NCBI RefSeq assembly: GCF_040239565.1
Contig: NZ_JBEHWS010000008.1
Location: forward strand, 1-64,000
Origin: Fulvimarina sp040239565
GTDB taxonomy: Bacteria; Pseudomonadota; Alphaproteobacteria; Rhizobiales; Rhizobiaceae
Length of the DNA: 64,000 nucleotides
Direction: 5' to 3'
Made by a program: the position numbers and the translations under genes. The notes below the pieces were generated by a model. The model saw nothing but the letters and a program-made list of their open reading frames with translations. It was not told the origin of the DNA and did not search any database. Each line of letters starts with the position of its first letter. Positions within the stretch are counted from its first letter, which is position 1. Positions 8,606 to 18,067 of the stretch are shown here, one piece after another.

Positions 8606-9304
8606 ATGCTGACGATCGCGGCAGAGGCCCTCATGGTCGGACGCGGCCGGACGGTGGCCGCCGGGCCACTGGATTTTGCTCTGTCGGCAGGCGAGGGGCT
8701 CGTCGTCACCGGTCCGAACGGCGCCGGCAAGTCGACCTTGTTGCGCACGCTTGCTGGCCTCCTTCACCCTCTCGGCGGCAAAATTGCCCTAGAAGGCGCG
8801 CTGGCCGCCGATGGCGAAAACGCCCGATCGATCGCGGAGATCGCCCATTATGTCGGCCATCGCAATGCAATGAAGCCGGGCATCTCGGTCGGCCGCAATC
8901 TCGATTTCTGGCGCAAGTCCCTGCGGCTCGGCGCCGATGGTCTCGCCAATGCGGATGCCCTTGGCGCCGTCGGCCTGCCGGACCTCACAGCGCTTCCCTT
9001 CGGCTATCTCTCGGCCGGTCAGCAGCGTCGGGCATCCCTCGCACGTCTCCTCGTCGCGCCCCGCGACGTATGGGTTCTCGACGAACCGACCGCCGCGCTG
9101 GACGCCGAGGCCCAGGATCTCTTCGGAAAGCTCATGGAGCGCCATCTCGCAGCAGGCGGCGTGGTCATCGCAGCCACTCATCAGCCGCTCGGCCTCGAAA
9201 CCGCCAAGCGGCTCGATCTGGCGAAGGCCCAGAACGCAGCGACACCAGCCCAACCAACCGCGCTCACCGACGACGAACTCGCCGAAGCCGAGGGCTGGCT
9301 GTGA
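8606..9304 (+). CDS. ccmA: Haem exporter ATP-binding protein CcmA
   Basis: 232 residues. It is the cytosolic ATPase of the CcmABCD complex, which releases holo-CcmE in cytochrome c maturation. Walker A GPNGAGKST begins at residue 36, the ABC signature is LSAGQQRRASLARLL, and Walker B/D-loop is VWVLDEPTAALD. The protein is slightly longer than usual, with an alanine/proline-rich tail ending EAEGWL. Its TGA overlaps the GTG start of ccmB (GTGA), so the two are coupled. The gene follows lnt after 42 bp. Confidence 0.92.
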   Translation: MLTIAAEALMVGRGRTVAAGPLDFALSAGEGLVVTGPNGAGKSTLLRTLAGLLHPLGGKIALEGALAADGENARSIAEIAHYVGHRNAMKPGISVGRNLDFWRKSLRLGADGLANADALGAVGLPDLTALPFGYLSAGQQRRASLARLLVAPRDVWVLDEPTAALDAEAQDLFGKLMERHLAAGGVVIAATHQPLGLETAKRLDLAKAQNAATPAQPTALTDDELAEAEGWL

Positions 9305-9969
9305 GAGCGCTCTCCGCCCTTTACGTCCGAGATCTGAGGCTCGCCATATCCGGCGGCGGCGGGGCGATGATCGGCGTCATCTTCTTTCTCGCCGTCATCG
9401 CGACAGTGCCCTTCGGCATCGGCCCCGACCTCAATCTTCTGTCGCGGATCGGCCCGGCCATCCTCTGGATTGGCGCGCTGCTCTCGACGCTCCTCACCCT
9501 CGACCGCTTGTTCCAGGCCGATCGAGACGACGGCACGCTCGATCTCCTCATCATGGGCCAGACGCCCATGCCTGCAGTTGTCTTCTTCAAATGCGCTGCG
9601 CTCTGGACCGCGAGTGGCCTGCCGCTCGTCGTCGCGGCACCCTTCCTTGGGCTGTTTCTGGCGATGGAACCGGACGCCATCGCGGCCGCCACCCTCACAC
9701 TGCTCGTCGGAACGCCCGCCATCACCTTTATCGGCGCCGTCGGCGCGGCCGTCGCCGTCGCCCTCCCGCGCGGCGGGCTTTTAGTCTCGGTGCTGGTGCT
9801 GCCGCTCGCGATCCCCGTGCTGATCTTCGGTGTCTCGGCGAGCTATGGCGCGGTCAACGATCCCGACCCGTTCCTGCCGCCCTTCTTGATCCTCACCGCA
9901 TTGACGCTCTTCTTCGGCACGCTCGGACCCGTCGCGGCCGGCGCTGCGCTTCGAGGGAGCGCCGATTGA
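9301..9969 (+). CDS. ccmB: Haem exporter membrane subunit CcmB
   Basis: 222 residues, the normal CcmB length, from a GTG start overlapping ccmA by 4 bp. It is the integral-membrane subunit of the CcmABCD complex. The sequence has about six hydrophobic helices and the family-typical DRLFQADRDDGTLDLL after the second. The start was set by the coupling and by similarity at the N terminus (RALYVRDLRLAI-like). Oddly, ccmC, ccmD and ccmG, which normally follow, are absent; a convergent gene begins its stop 5 bp away. Confidence 0.92.
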   Translation: MRALSALYVRDLRLAISGGGGAMIGVIFFLAVIATVPFGIGPDLNLLSRIGPAILWIGALLSTLLTLDRLFQADRDDGTLDLLIMGQTPMPAVVFFKCAALWTASGLPLVVAAPFLGLFLAMEPDAIAAATLTLLVGTPAITFIGAVGAAVAVALPRGGLLVSVLVLPLAIPVLIFGVSASYGAVNDPDPFLPPFLILTALTLFFGTLGPVAAGAALRGSAD

Positions 9970-9973
9970 GCGC

Positions 9974-10321
9974 TCAGTAGCGCCCGCGTCCGCCCATCTT
10001 CAGCACCCGCATGATGATGAAGATCGGCACGACGATTACCGCGCCGAGCAGGAAATAGGTGATGACATTGTCGATCGAGCCGAACGCGACGTCGACGATG
10101 CGGTTGAAGGCGTCGACGAACCAGTTGATCACGCTCCGTGGCGAGATCTCGAACCAGGAAAGCAGGAGCCCGACGAGGATCGACATGAGGATGAGGCGGA
10201 TGCCGACGCCCAGAGGCGAGCCGCCGAGGAACCGTTCCAAACGGTAGGAAACGCGGCCGCGGCCATAGCGCGGGCTCTCGTCGTGTTCGGAAATGTCTCG
10301 CATCGGTCTCGCTTTGCTCAT
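9974..10321 (-). CDS. Small DUF6460-type membrane protein
   Basis: 115 residues with two hydrophobic helices (IRLILMSILVGLLLSWF and NVITYFLLGAVIVVPIFIIMRV). Between them is a conserved-looking amphipathic stretch with WFVDAFNRIVD. The N terminus is charged and ends in an arginine/glycine tail. It resembles the short DUF6460 proteins found near ccm and yciB genes in Hyphomicrobiales. No function is known. It is convergent with ccmB and divergent from yciB. Confidence 0.65.
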   Translation of the reverse strand: MSKARPMRDISEHDESPRYGRGRVSYRLERFLGGSPLGVGIRLILMSILVGLLLSWFEISPRSVINWFVDAFNRIVDVAFGSIDNVITYFLLGAVIVVPIFIIMRVLKMGGRGRY

Positions 10322-10461
10322 GCCGGTGTGGTTTGACGCTTCTCACGATATAGGGAATGGACTTGGCGAAATTCAGCCCGTCCGCCCGGTACGACTTTCA
10401 AATGCCGCGAAGACCGCCGATATGAAGCGGGAAACGCCTTTCAGACCGACGAGATTTATCC

Positions 10462-11115
10462 ATGGCCGATCCCATCATCGAACGCGGTCCGAACAATCCC
10501 GCGAAGAAGGAGATGAACCCGCTCCTCAAATTCGCGCTGGAGCTGGGGCCGCTTCTGGTCTTCTTCTTCGCCAACAGCCGCGGCGAACAGCTGGCGGCGA
10601 CCTTCCCGGCGCTCGAGGAGCTCGGCGGCCCGCTCTTCATCGCGACGGCGCTCTTCATGGCGGCGCTGGCGATCTCGCTCGGCGTCTCATACGCCATCCA
10701 GAAGACTCTGCCGATGATGCCGCTCATCTCGGGCGTCGTTGTCCTCGTGTTCGGTGGGCTCACGCTTTATTTGCAGGATGAGACCTTCATCAAGATGAAG
10801 CCGACCATCGTGAACGGCCTCTTCGCGGCGATCCTCCTCGGCGGCCTCCTCTTCGGCAAATCTTTGCTCGGCTACGTATTCGATCAGGCCTTCAAGCTGA
10901 ATGCCGAAGGCTGGCACAAGCTCACGCTCAATTGGGGCCTGTTCTTCGTCTTCCTGGCCATCGTGAACGAGGTCGTCTGGCGCAACTTCTCGACCGATTT
11001 CTGGGTCGCCTTCAAGGTCTGGGCGACGATGCCCATCACGGTCGTCTTCATGCTCACCCAGTTCCCGCTGATCAAGAAGCATTCGCTGGAGCCGATCGGC
11101 GAGGGTAAGCAGTAG
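10462..11115 (+). CDS. yciB: Inner-membrane septation protein A (YciB/IspZ family)
   Basis: 217 residues. The family is an inner-membrane protein implicated in cell-envelope synthesis and septation. The family features visible are LGPLLVFFFAN near the N terminus, DETFIKMKPTIVNGLFA in the middle, GWHKLTLNWGLFFVFLAIVNEVVWR and the tail TQFPLI. Five to six transmembrane helices are predicted by eye. The start is 141 bp from the divergent DUF6460 gene. In many related genomes this gene lies downstream of the ccm cluster, as here. Confidence 0.92.
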   Translation: MADPIIERGPNNPAKKEMNPLLKFALELGPLLVFFFANSRGEQLAATFPALEELGGPLFIATALFMAALAISLGVSYAIQKTLPMMPLISGVVVLVFGGLTLYLQDETFIKMKPTIVNGLFAAILLGGLLFGKSLLGYVFDQAFKLNAEGWHKLTLNWGLFFVFLAIVNEVVWRNFSTDFWVAFKVWATMPITVVFMLTQFPLIKKHSLEPIGEGKQ

Positions 11116-11208
11116 GCGCGCTCGATCGGGCAGCCGCCCGGTATTGCCAATCGCACCTGTCATTTCGATATCGGGGGTCAGTGATCGACTATTCGAGGAC
11201 CCGACCCC

Positions 11209-11985
11209 ATGGATATCCAGCGCCTTCTCTCAGATTTCCTCGGCAGCCAGACGCCGGGTTCGTCGCCCCGCCGCGATCCCTATCGCGCGGGTGATGTGCC
11301 GCGTGGCGGCGCCAGCTCGGGCGGCTCGCTGATCGATCAGGTCGGCGGTATGTTGCAGGGCAGGGGCGGTTCGATGGTGACAAGTGCCGTCGTCGGCGGT
11401 CTGGCCTCCCAGCTCTTCAAGAAGAAGCGCGCAAAATCCTTCGGCAGCAGTGCGCTGAAGCTCGGCGGCGCCGCGCTCGTCGCGGGCCTTGCCTACAAGG
11501 CCTACCAGAACTACCAGACGAAATCGGGTGCAACCGCATTGCCCGGCGCCGAGCCGGTGCGCAGCCTTCCCTCGACCCAGAGCCCGGACGAGGTGCCTGA
11601 GCCCCATGGCACCGCTTTCATGCCATCGGGAGAAGAGGACGATCGCGCCCGGCTCATGCTGTCCGCGATGATCGCCGCCGCCAAGGCCGACGGCTATATC
11701 GACGCCGAAGAGGAAAAGGCGATCTTCGGCAAGATCGACGACATGGATATGGCGAGCGACGAGAAGGCCCTCGTCATGGACGAACTCCGCCGCCCCAAAA
11801 CTGTCGACGACCTCGCCGCCGAAGCGACGACCCCGGAAGTTGCTATGGAAATCTACACCGCATCCGTACTGGCGATCGACGCGGATCACCCGGCGGAGCG
11901 TGCCTATCTCGATCTGCTGGCGGCGCGGCTGAAACTGCCGGCCGAACTTGCGAGGGAGATCAGGCAGACGGCGGGTGCCGAGTAG
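11209..11985 (+). CDS. DUF533 / TerB-like protein
   Basis: 258 residues. The N-terminal half is glycine-rich with a hydrophobic stretch (LKLGGAALVAGLAYKAYQNY). The C-terminal half is helical and acidic, with ARLMLSAMIAAAKADGYID and EKAIFGKIDD, which is the TerB-fold signature of DUF533 (YebE) proteins. These are inner-membrane-associated proteins of unknown function, often stress-linked. An ATG preceded by GAGGAC-like sequence was taken as start. Confidence 0.82.
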   Translation: MDIQRLLSDFLGSQTPGSSPRRDPYRAGDVPRGGASSGGSLIDQVGGMLQGRGGSMVTSAVVGGLASQLFKKKRAKSFGSSALKLGGAALVAGLAYKAYQNYQTKSGATALPGAEPVRSLPSTQSPDEVPEPHGTAFMPSGEEDDRARLMLSAMIAAAKADGYIDAEEEKAIFGKIDDMDMASDEKALVMDELRRPKTVDDLAAEATTPEVAMEIYTASVLAIDADHPAERAYLDLLAARLKLPAELAREIRQTAGAE

Positions 11986-12088
11986 CTGGCATCGGCAGGA
12001 TTTGAGAGCGAGGTTGCGAATTCGGATTTAGCTACTTCAATCCGCGGCACAGCGCCCGGCATTGAGATTTCCGAAGAAGCATCGACTG

Positions 12089-12292
12089 TCACGAAAATTC
12101 TTGTACGGAAGTAAGCATTCCCGCATGTGATCTTATAAAGGCCGCGAACCGATCGCGCACCTCTTCGCCACCGACCGGCGTCGTACCGTATAGACGAACG
12201 GGTTCGTTGCAGAAGCCCACCGGCTCGTGGGCTTCAAGATCGTCGTGGCAGCCTTGAAGGCCTGGAAAAAGGGCGAGCTTCGCTTGCGGTGA
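12089..12292 (-). pseudogene. Possible decayed gene fragment in an intergenic stretch
   Basis: The 427-bp stretch 11986-12412 contains no complete gene. On the minus strand a 67-codon frame runs from just after a TAG (12295-12293) to a TGA (12091-12089). Its translation has ordinary protein-like composition (for example PVGFCNEPVRLYGTTPVGGE and RDRFAAFIRSHAGML) but no convincing start codon. It could be the C-terminal remnant of a decayed gene. I do not recognise the family. Confidence 0.25.
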
Positions 12293-12412
12293 CTATCGTA
12301 GGCGTCTCATCAACCGGTGGTGTCTCGTACACCCCTGCAGTCGATGATCGTGCCGCCTGATACGCTCTTCACCCCAACTCCGCCGTAGCTTTACGGCCAC
12401 GGCCTGCGACGG

Positions 12413-14605
12413 CTATGCTGCGTAGGCGAGGCGCTTCGCCTGGGTTGTTTTCTTGGAAAGCTCGAAACCGGCTACCTTGTCGCTGAGAATCCAGGCTTGT
12501 TCGGCAATACTCATGCTGGCGGCGGTGGACTCCTCGACCATTGCGGCGTTTTGCTGCGTCACCTGATCCATCTCGCGGATGGCCTGATTGATTTCCGTCA
12601 GTGCTGTCGACTGACTGCGAGCCGCTGAGACGATCGCGCCCATCTCTGTCTTCACAGACCCAATCTGCTCCAAGATGCCTTTCAGCGCAGCGTTGGTCTT
12701 TTCCGACATCTTTACTCCGTTTTCGACCTCTTCCTCCGAACGGCCAATCAATTCCTTAATCTCCTTGGCGGCGTTGGCGGAGCGCTGCGAAAGCTCACGT
12801 ACTTCACTGGCGACGACGGCAAAACCCTTGCCGAACTCACCGGCTCGCGCCGCCTCGACACCGGCATTAAGAGCAAGAAGGTTGGTCTGGAATGCAATCT
12901 CGTCGATGACGGTTACGAAGCGCGCGACTTCTTGGGAAGAATCGGCGATGGCGCGAATGGCGGCTACGGTGCTGGCAACGATCTCGTTCGAGTCCTGGGT
13001 ATAATCAGCGGTCTTGGCAACGATCGCTCCAACCCTTTCGGCGCGCTGCGAGCTTTCGTTCACAGTGTCCGAAACTTCGCTGAGAGCTGCGGCGGTCTCT
13101 TCGAGTGATGCCGCCTGTTGTTCCGTGCGGCGCGAAAGATCGTCTGCCGCAGTCTTCAACTCGTCGGTATTGCCGCGTAGCGATTGCGACACGTCGACGA
13201 CGACGGCGAGAGCGCTATCGAGTGAGGCGAGCGAACGATTGAAATTGACCCGCAACGGTTCAAATAGCTCGGCGAATTTGGTCTCGATACGATAGCTGAG
13301 ATTGCCTTTCGCGAGGTGCTGAAGGGCCGTGCCCAGTTCGTTGACGGCCAGCATGGAAGCAGCTTGCGTTTCTGCCCGCTCGGCCTCGGTCGCGGAGCGA
13401 AGCTGCTCGCGCTCTCTCACCCGCGTGGCTTCTTCCTCTCGCTCGCGGACTACCCGCTCCTCCGTCTGGACCACGAAGCCCTGAACGGCCCGCGCCATCT
13501 CGCCGATCTGGTCTTTCCGCGTAACGTCGACACCGTCCATCGACGTGTTGCCCTGAAGGAGAGCGCGCATACAGCCGGTAAGCGTCTGCAAAGGATTAGT
13601 AATGCTGCGGGCCAGTACGAAGGTCAGCACCGCGACCGCAATGCTCGTCAGCGCAACGATGATAGCAAGCTGAACGAAAGCCGAGTAGCTGGCGTTGCCC
13701 ATTGCGACTGCCTTCGCGACGATGCGCACGATGGTCTCCTCGCCAAGGGCGTGAATAACGTCAATTCGGGCGGTTGTCTGCTCGAACCAGTCTTTTCCGT
13801 TGAGGGAAGAAAGATCCGCGCCGAGGCCGTTTTCTAGCAGACGCTCCCTTAGACCGTTTACTTGCGGCGTGACATTACCCAGCCTTGCAGAAACGTCTTC
13901 GGCCGTCTTCGGATCGATGCCGAGCTCGTAAAGTTCGAGCAGCCCGGCTTGGCGACCGCTCAGCTCAGCCATTCGGAAATAGGATTCCCTGGTAAAACGA
14001 CCCGCCTCGATAATGCCGGCACCAAGCCCTCGCTCCTGGCCGGCGAACTCTTTCGCCATCAGCAAAAGCGAGTAATTCGTCAGCGAGGTGTCGAGCTCCG
14101 GCTCATCGACTCCTTGATAGAAAGACACCGCAAGCCCGCTAAGTCCGCTTACCAGGTTGGTATAAAATCCAAATGCCTCCTTGCCCGTCAGGGAAAAGGC
14201 GTCGATGCGTTCACGTATCTGCGAAATCTCATCGCGGAGCATGGGCTCGATCTTGGCCATGAGACGCGGCGCCTTCTCGTCGCCGATTCTGACAATGACA
14301 TGATCGGTAGTCAGGAATTCGGCATGCACAGCATTCGTCGCCTGCCGGGCCTTCTGCATGGCTTCACCCATGCTGGCCCCACGGCTGCCAATGAAGCCTG
14401 CCGTCGTTCCTCGCTCGACTTGAAGCGTGTGGATCAATTTTCCAATGATCTCGAGCTCCGCAGTTGCATCGCGTACCGAGTTCATCTGCTGGTAACCGGC
14501 CCAGGAGCTGCGTACTTCCGATTGCGCAACGATCAAAAGAAGTGCGACGGGCAAAACCAGTGTTGCAAGCAGGCGAAGACCAACAGGGATGTCTTTCAGG
14601 CGCAT
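12413..14605 (-). CDS. Methyl-accepting chemotaxis protein with NIT sensor domain
   Basis: 730 residues from ATG 14605 (MRLKDIPVGLRLLATL). The order is a transmembrane helix (about 9-30), a periplasmic NIT-type domain with VERGTTAGFIGSRG, a second helix (AIIVALTSIAVAVLTFVLA), a HAMP domain, a linker with a second HAMP-like block, and a cytoplasmic signalling domain. The hairpin tip is present (EIAFQTNLLALNAGVEAARA). NIT domains sense nitrate/nitrite in some proteins, but the ligand here is unknown. A longer frame reaching 14704 has no RBS or membrane signal and was not used. No che genes are adjacent. The C terminus lacks an obvious CheR-tethering pentapeptide. Confidence 0.9.
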   Translation of the reverse strand: MRLKDIPVGLRLLATLVLPVALLLIVAQSEVRSSWAGYQQMNSVRDATAELEIIGKLIHTLQVERGTTAGFIGSRGASMGEAMQKARQATNAVHAEFLTTDHVIVRIGDEKAPRLMAKIEPMLRDEISQIRERIDAFSLTGKEAFGFYTNLVSGLSGLAVSFYQGVDEPELDTSLTNYSLLLMAKEFAGQERGLGAGIIEAGRFTRESYFRMAELSGRQAGLLELYELGIDPKTAEDVSARLGNVTPQVNGLRERLLENGLGADLSSLNGKDWFEQTTARIDVIHALGEETIVRIVAKAVAMGNASYSAFVQLAIIVALTSIAVAVLTFVLARSITNPLQTLTGCMRALLQGNTSMDGVDVTRKDQIGEMARAVQGFVVQTEERVVREREEEATRVREREQLRSATEAERAETQAASMLAVNELGTALQHLAKGNLSYRIETKFAELFEPLRVNFNRSLASLDSALAVVVDVSQSLRGNTDELKTAADDLSRRTEQQAASLEETAAALSEVSDTVNESSQRAERVGAIVAKTADYTQDSNEIVASTVAAIRAIADSSQEVARFVTVIDEIAFQTNLLALNAGVEAARAGEFGKGFAVVASEVRELSQRSANAAKEIKELIGRSEEEVENGVKMSEKTNAALKGILEQIGSVKTEMGAIVSAARSQSTALTEINQAIREMDQVTQQNAAMVEESTAASMSIAEQAWILSDKVAGFELSKKTTQAKRLAYAA

Positions 14606-14725
14606 CTTTTGTTCCGGGCATAGGCGATGAGAGCGGTCCGTTGTCAAAAGTGTATGCAGTTCCGCCTTATTTTCCGTTAATCTACGATGCCAATGACCGG
14701 CCAATAAACTTTCATTTGTCAGTAT

Positions 14726-15286
14726 TCAGGGGCTCGTCCGCAGCCGCTCTTCGCCTGGCATCACGTTTCCGGTCTCGCCCGCCGGATTCGTAAACGGAAC
14801 CGGCGGTGCCCCACCCTCAGCCTCGGCGTCGTGCCCGAGCGCCCAATGGACCGACGGAAAGGCGAGCTCGTCATAGGGGATATCTGCCGGCGAAAAGAGT
14901 TTCACCTCAAGGCTCTCAGGCCCCGGCGAATAGTCGGGCTGTGCAAGCCGCGCACGGTAGATCAGCTGCACCTGACTGATGCGCGGCACGGAATAGACCG
15001 CAAGCAGGCGCTCGATGTCGAGGGTGATGTTAGCCTCTTCCGAGGCCTCGCGGCGGGCGCCGTCCTCCGGCGCCTCGTTCAGCTCCAGATAGCCGGCCGG
15101 GATCGTCCAGAACCCTTTGCGCGGATTGATCGCTCGGCGGCAGAGCAGGATTTGCCCCTCGTGCCGCACCACCGAGCCGACCACGATCTTCGGATTTTCG
15201 TAGAGCACGAAGCCGCAATTGTCGCAGACATGGCGCGAGCGATCGTCGTCTTGCGGCACTGTCTGGGTGAAGGATATCTCGGTCAT
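14726..15286 (-). CDS. Nudix hydrolase with partial zinc ribbon
   Basis: 186 residues. An N-terminal CDNC pair begins a NudC-like zinc-ribbon region, but the second cysteine pair is missing. The Nudix box runs from GYLELNEAPEDGA to REASEEANI and fits GX5EX7REUXEEXGU except that the late glycine is asparagine. Such proteins hydrolyse nucleoside diphosphates linked to another moiety; the substrate is unknown. It is followed, in its own direction, by the chemoreceptor and preceded by a fatty-acid-oxidation pair, with a 71-bp gap. Confidence 0.85.
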   Translation of the reverse strand: MTEISFTQTVPQDDDRSRHVCDNCGFVLYENPKIVVGSVVRHEGQILLCRRAINPRKGFWTIPAGYLELNEAPEDGARREASEEANITLDIERLLAVYSVPRISQVQLIYRARLAQPDYSPGPESLEVKLFSPADIPYDELAFPSVHWALGHDAEAEGGAPPVPFTNPAGETGNVMPGEERLRTSP

Positions 15287-15357
15287 GGCCGATTAAATGG
15301 ACGCGGAGCCGCGTTCGGAAACAGGCGCCGCATGAAATCTGGGGCGCCTGCGAGCCC

Positions 15358-16104
15358 TCATCCCTTCCGGTTGAAGAAGGCTTCAAACGCCTGCCGCGCT
15401 TCTTTCGAGACGAGGCGTTTGGCGAAGATCTCGATCTCTGCATCGATTCGCTCGATCACGTCGTTGCGATCGCCGCGGATGAGGCTCTTCGTCAGCTTCA
15501 CCGCCTCGCGTGGCTTGGCCGCGATCGCCTTTGCCGCGGCAAAGGACGAGTCGTCTACATCCTCCTCCACGATCTCGGTCACGAAGCCGCATTCTCGGGC
15601 GAACTCCGCGTCGAAGGGACGTCCCATGGCGAGCATCTGGAAAGCGCGCTGATTGCCCATGAGGCGCGGCGCGATAAGGCTGGAGGCCGCCTCCGGCGTC
15701 AGGCCGAGATCGACGAACGGCGTCTTGAACTCGGATTTCGGGGTGGCGAGCACGAGGTCGCAATGAAACAGCATGGTGGTGCCGATCCCGATGGCAAGCC
15801 CATCGACGCCCGCGACAACCGGCTTCTCAGCCTTGGCGAGAGAATGCAGGAAGTCGCGAACCTCGGTCGGAAGCCCGCCGCCCTTGGCGATCTCCATGAA
15901 GTCGGCGAGATCGTTGCCCGCGCAGAACGCGCCGGGAGAGCCAACGAAGAGGATCGAGCCGATCGCATCGTCGGCTTCCGACACCTGTAGCGCCTCGGTC
16001 ATCGTGCTGTACATCGATCGCGAAAGTGCGTTCTTCTTGTCCGGCCGGTTCATGCGGATGGTTTGGACGCCATCTGCAACGGTGGTCTCGATATGGTCGG
16101 TCAT
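15358..16104 (-). CDS. Enoyl-CoA hydratase/isomerase (crotonase) family protein
   Basis: 248 residues from ATG 16104, which overlaps the stop of the upstream acyl-CoA dehydrogenase gene by 4 bp (ATGA). The crotonase fold is shown by MNRPDKKNALS, the oxyanion-hole segment GAFCAGNDLADF, GLAIGIGTTML and LGLTPEAAS. The canonical catalytic glutamates of enoyl-CoA hydratase are not clearly placed, so hydratase, isomerase or thioester hydrolase activity remain possible. With its neighbour it would act on successive steps of acyl-CoA degradation. An upstream in-frame extension lies within the dehydrogenase gene and is not used. Confidence 0.88.
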   Translation of the reverse strand: MTDHIETTVADGVQTIRMNRPDKKNALSRSMYSTMTEALQVSEADDAIGSILFVGSPGAFCAGNDLADFMEIAKGGGLPTEVRDFLHSLAKAEKPVVAGVDGLAIGIGTTMLFHCDLVLATPKSEFKTPFVDLGLTPEAASSLIAPRLMGNQRAFQMLAMGRPFDAEFARECGFVTEIVEEDVDDSSFAAAKAIAAKPREAVKLTKSLIRGDRNDVIERIDAEIEIFAKRLVSKEARQAFEAFFNRKG

Positions 16105-17915
16105 GCTGCCTCCAGTCCAAGCGCGATGCGGCCCGCTTCCAGGCTGTCCGCGCCCTGGCACACCTGCGCGGAAAGCCCCGGCGCTTCGGTGAGCAGGTTT
16201 TCGGCCATGAAGCGCGCCAACGCCGTGCGTCCACCTTCCGGATCGCCTGCGAGGGCACTTTTGACGAGATAGACGCCGCCGGCAGTGAGGCCGAAGAGCC
16301 GCAGATATGGTGTCGCACCGGCAAGCGCGGTCTCCGTCTCGCCTCGTGCGATCGCCTCGGAGAGGAAGCGCGTCGCGGCCTCCAACTCCCGCAAGGCCGC
16401 GTCTATCATCGAGGCGGAGCGACCGAAGTCCGGCAGGTTGCGGGCTTCCAGCGTCTCTAGCACGGAGCGCAGTTCGAGGATGTAGTTGGTCACGGCCCCG
16501 CCGCCCGAAAGCCCGATCTTGCGCATCACGAGATCGATCGCCTGGATGCCGTTCGTGCCCTCGTAGATCGGCGCGATGCGGGCATCGCGCAGGAGCTTCG
16601 CCGCGCCGGTCTCCTCCACATAGCCCATGCCGCCATGCACCTGAACGCCGAGCCCGGCTACATCAACTCCGACATCGGTGGAAAAGGCCTTTGCGACCGG
16701 CGTCAGCAGATCGACGCGATCCTTCCAGGATTTCATGGCTTCGGTATCGCCGGCTTTCGCGTAGTGCTTCGCCATGTCCCCGGCATGGCCGCAGGCATAG
16801 GAGATCGCGCGGGCGGCGCCGGTCAGCGCCTTCATGGTGAGAAGCATGCGCGTCACGTCCGGATGGTCGACGATCGGCGCCATCTCCCCTTTCGGCTCGG
16901 CGCCCTTTGCGAGACGCGTAGAGCGGCCCTGCCTGCGATCTCGGGCAAATTCCAATGCCTTCTGGGTGGCGGCTTCCGCGATCCCGACGCCCTGTATGCC
17001 GACCAGAAGGCGCGCATTGTTCATCATCGTGAACATGCAGGCGAGGCCCCGGTTCTCCTCGCCGATCAGCCAGCCGATGGCGCCGGCCTCGCCAGTCTCA
17101 CCCTTGCCGTCTCCATAGATCATCGTGCAGGTCGGCGAGCCGTGAATGCCGAGCTTCTTTTCGAGCGCCGCGCAGAACACGTCGTTGCGAGCGCCGAGGC
17201 TACCGTCGTCGTTTACGAGGAATTTCGGCACGAGAAACAAGGAAATGCCCTTAACGCCCTCCGGCGCACCCGGCAGGCGCGCGAGCACGAGATGAACGAT
17301 GTTGTCGGTAAAGTCCTGCTCGCCATAGGTGATATAGATCTTCTGGCCGAAGATGCGGTAGGTGCCGTCGCCGGCCGGTTCCGCGCGCGTCTTAAGGCCC
17401 GAGAGATCGGAACCTGCCTGCGGCTCGGTCAGGTTCATCGTTCCGGTCCATTCGCCGGAGACCAGCTTGTCGAGATAGCGCGAGCGAAGGTCGTCCGACC
17501 CGTGCTGGAGCAGCGCCTCGATCGCGCCCACCGTCAGCGTCGGGCCGATCGCAAAGCCCATCGAGGCCGAATTCCACATCTCGAAGAGTGCGGTCGAAAG
17601 CGCCATAGGCAGGTCCTGCCCGCCATGGGCTTCGGGCCCTGTCAGCGCGTTCCAGCCGCCCTCGCACCATTCGCGGTAGATGGCCGGCCAGCCCTTGGGC
17701 GTCGTCACGACGCCATCCTTTACGACCGCGCCTTCATGGCCGTCATTGGTAAGGTCCGGCGCCATGCGCTCGGTGGCAAAGCGGCCTGCCTCGCCGACGA
17801 TCGCGTCGAGAAGATCGGCATCGAGATCGCCGGAGGCCCCGTTTTCCATCGCTTCGTCGAGACCCGCCACATGCCTCAGAACATGGACGATCTCCTCGGT
17901 GGGAGCCTGATACAT
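16101..17915 (-). CDS. Acyl-CoA dehydrogenase (long form with C-terminal extra domain)
   Basis: 604 residues, longer than the standard 380-400. It belongs to the group with an additional C-terminal domain, which includes the methylthiopropanoyl-CoA dehydrogenase DmdC and other AcdA-like enzymes. The flavin-binding and substrate segments visible include TGTMNLTEPQAGSDLS, IFGQKIYITYGEQD and VHGGMGYVEETG. It introduces a double bond into an acyl-CoA using FAD and passes electrons to ETF. The downstream crotonase overlaps by 4 bp, indicating one operon. The substrate cannot be decided from sequence; a DMSP pathway is possible but the rest of it is not in the window. Confidence 0.9.
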   Translation of the reverse strand: MYQAPTEEIVHVLRHVAGLDEAMENGASGDLDADLLDAIVGEAGRFATERMAPDLTNDGHEGAVVKDGVVTTPKGWPAIYREWCEGGWNALTGPEAHGGQDLPMALSTALFEMWNSASMGFAIGPTLTVGAIEALLQHGSDDLRSRYLDKLVSGEWTGTMNLTEPQAGSDLSGLKTRAEPAGDGTYRIFGQKIYITYGEQDFTDNIVHLVLARLPGAPEGVKGISLFLVPKFLVNDDGSLGARNDVFCAALEKKLGIHGSPTCTMIYGDGKGETGEAGAIGWLIGEENRGLACMFTMMNNARLLVGIQGVGIAEAATQKALEFARDRRQGRSTRLAKGAEPKGEMAPIVDHPDVTRMLLTMKALTGAARAISYACGHAGDMAKHYAKAGDTEAMKSWKDRVDLLTPVAKAFSTDVGVDVAGLGVQVHGGMGYVEETGAAKLLRDARIAPIYEGTNGIQAIDLVMRKIGLSGGGAVTNYILELRSVLETLEARNLPDFGRSASMIDAALRELEAATRFLSEAIARGETETALAGATPYLRLFGLTAGGVYLVKSALAGDPEGGRTALARFMAENLLTEAPGLSAQVCQGADSLEAGRIALGLEAA

Positions 17916-18067
17916 CGGTGCGCCTCCTAGTGGTCCTGCCGGCGTCTCGTGTGCGCCGGTCGGGTCATGCCATCAACTTAGGGCATCCTGCGCCCGGCCG
18001 CGATGAGGGGAGATCCGGAAATCCGACGGAAAATCGCGAGATGGCCGCGGCAAATCGGTCGAACCAA

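Noticed and set aside
8602..9300. N-terminal part of a long frame merging into ccmB
   Set aside because: It overlaps ccmA in another frame; only the part from GTG 9301 is CcmB.
16635..17930. 431-codon plus-strand frame opposite the acyl-CoA dehydrogenase
   Set aside because: Antisense shadow of a clear enzyme gene.
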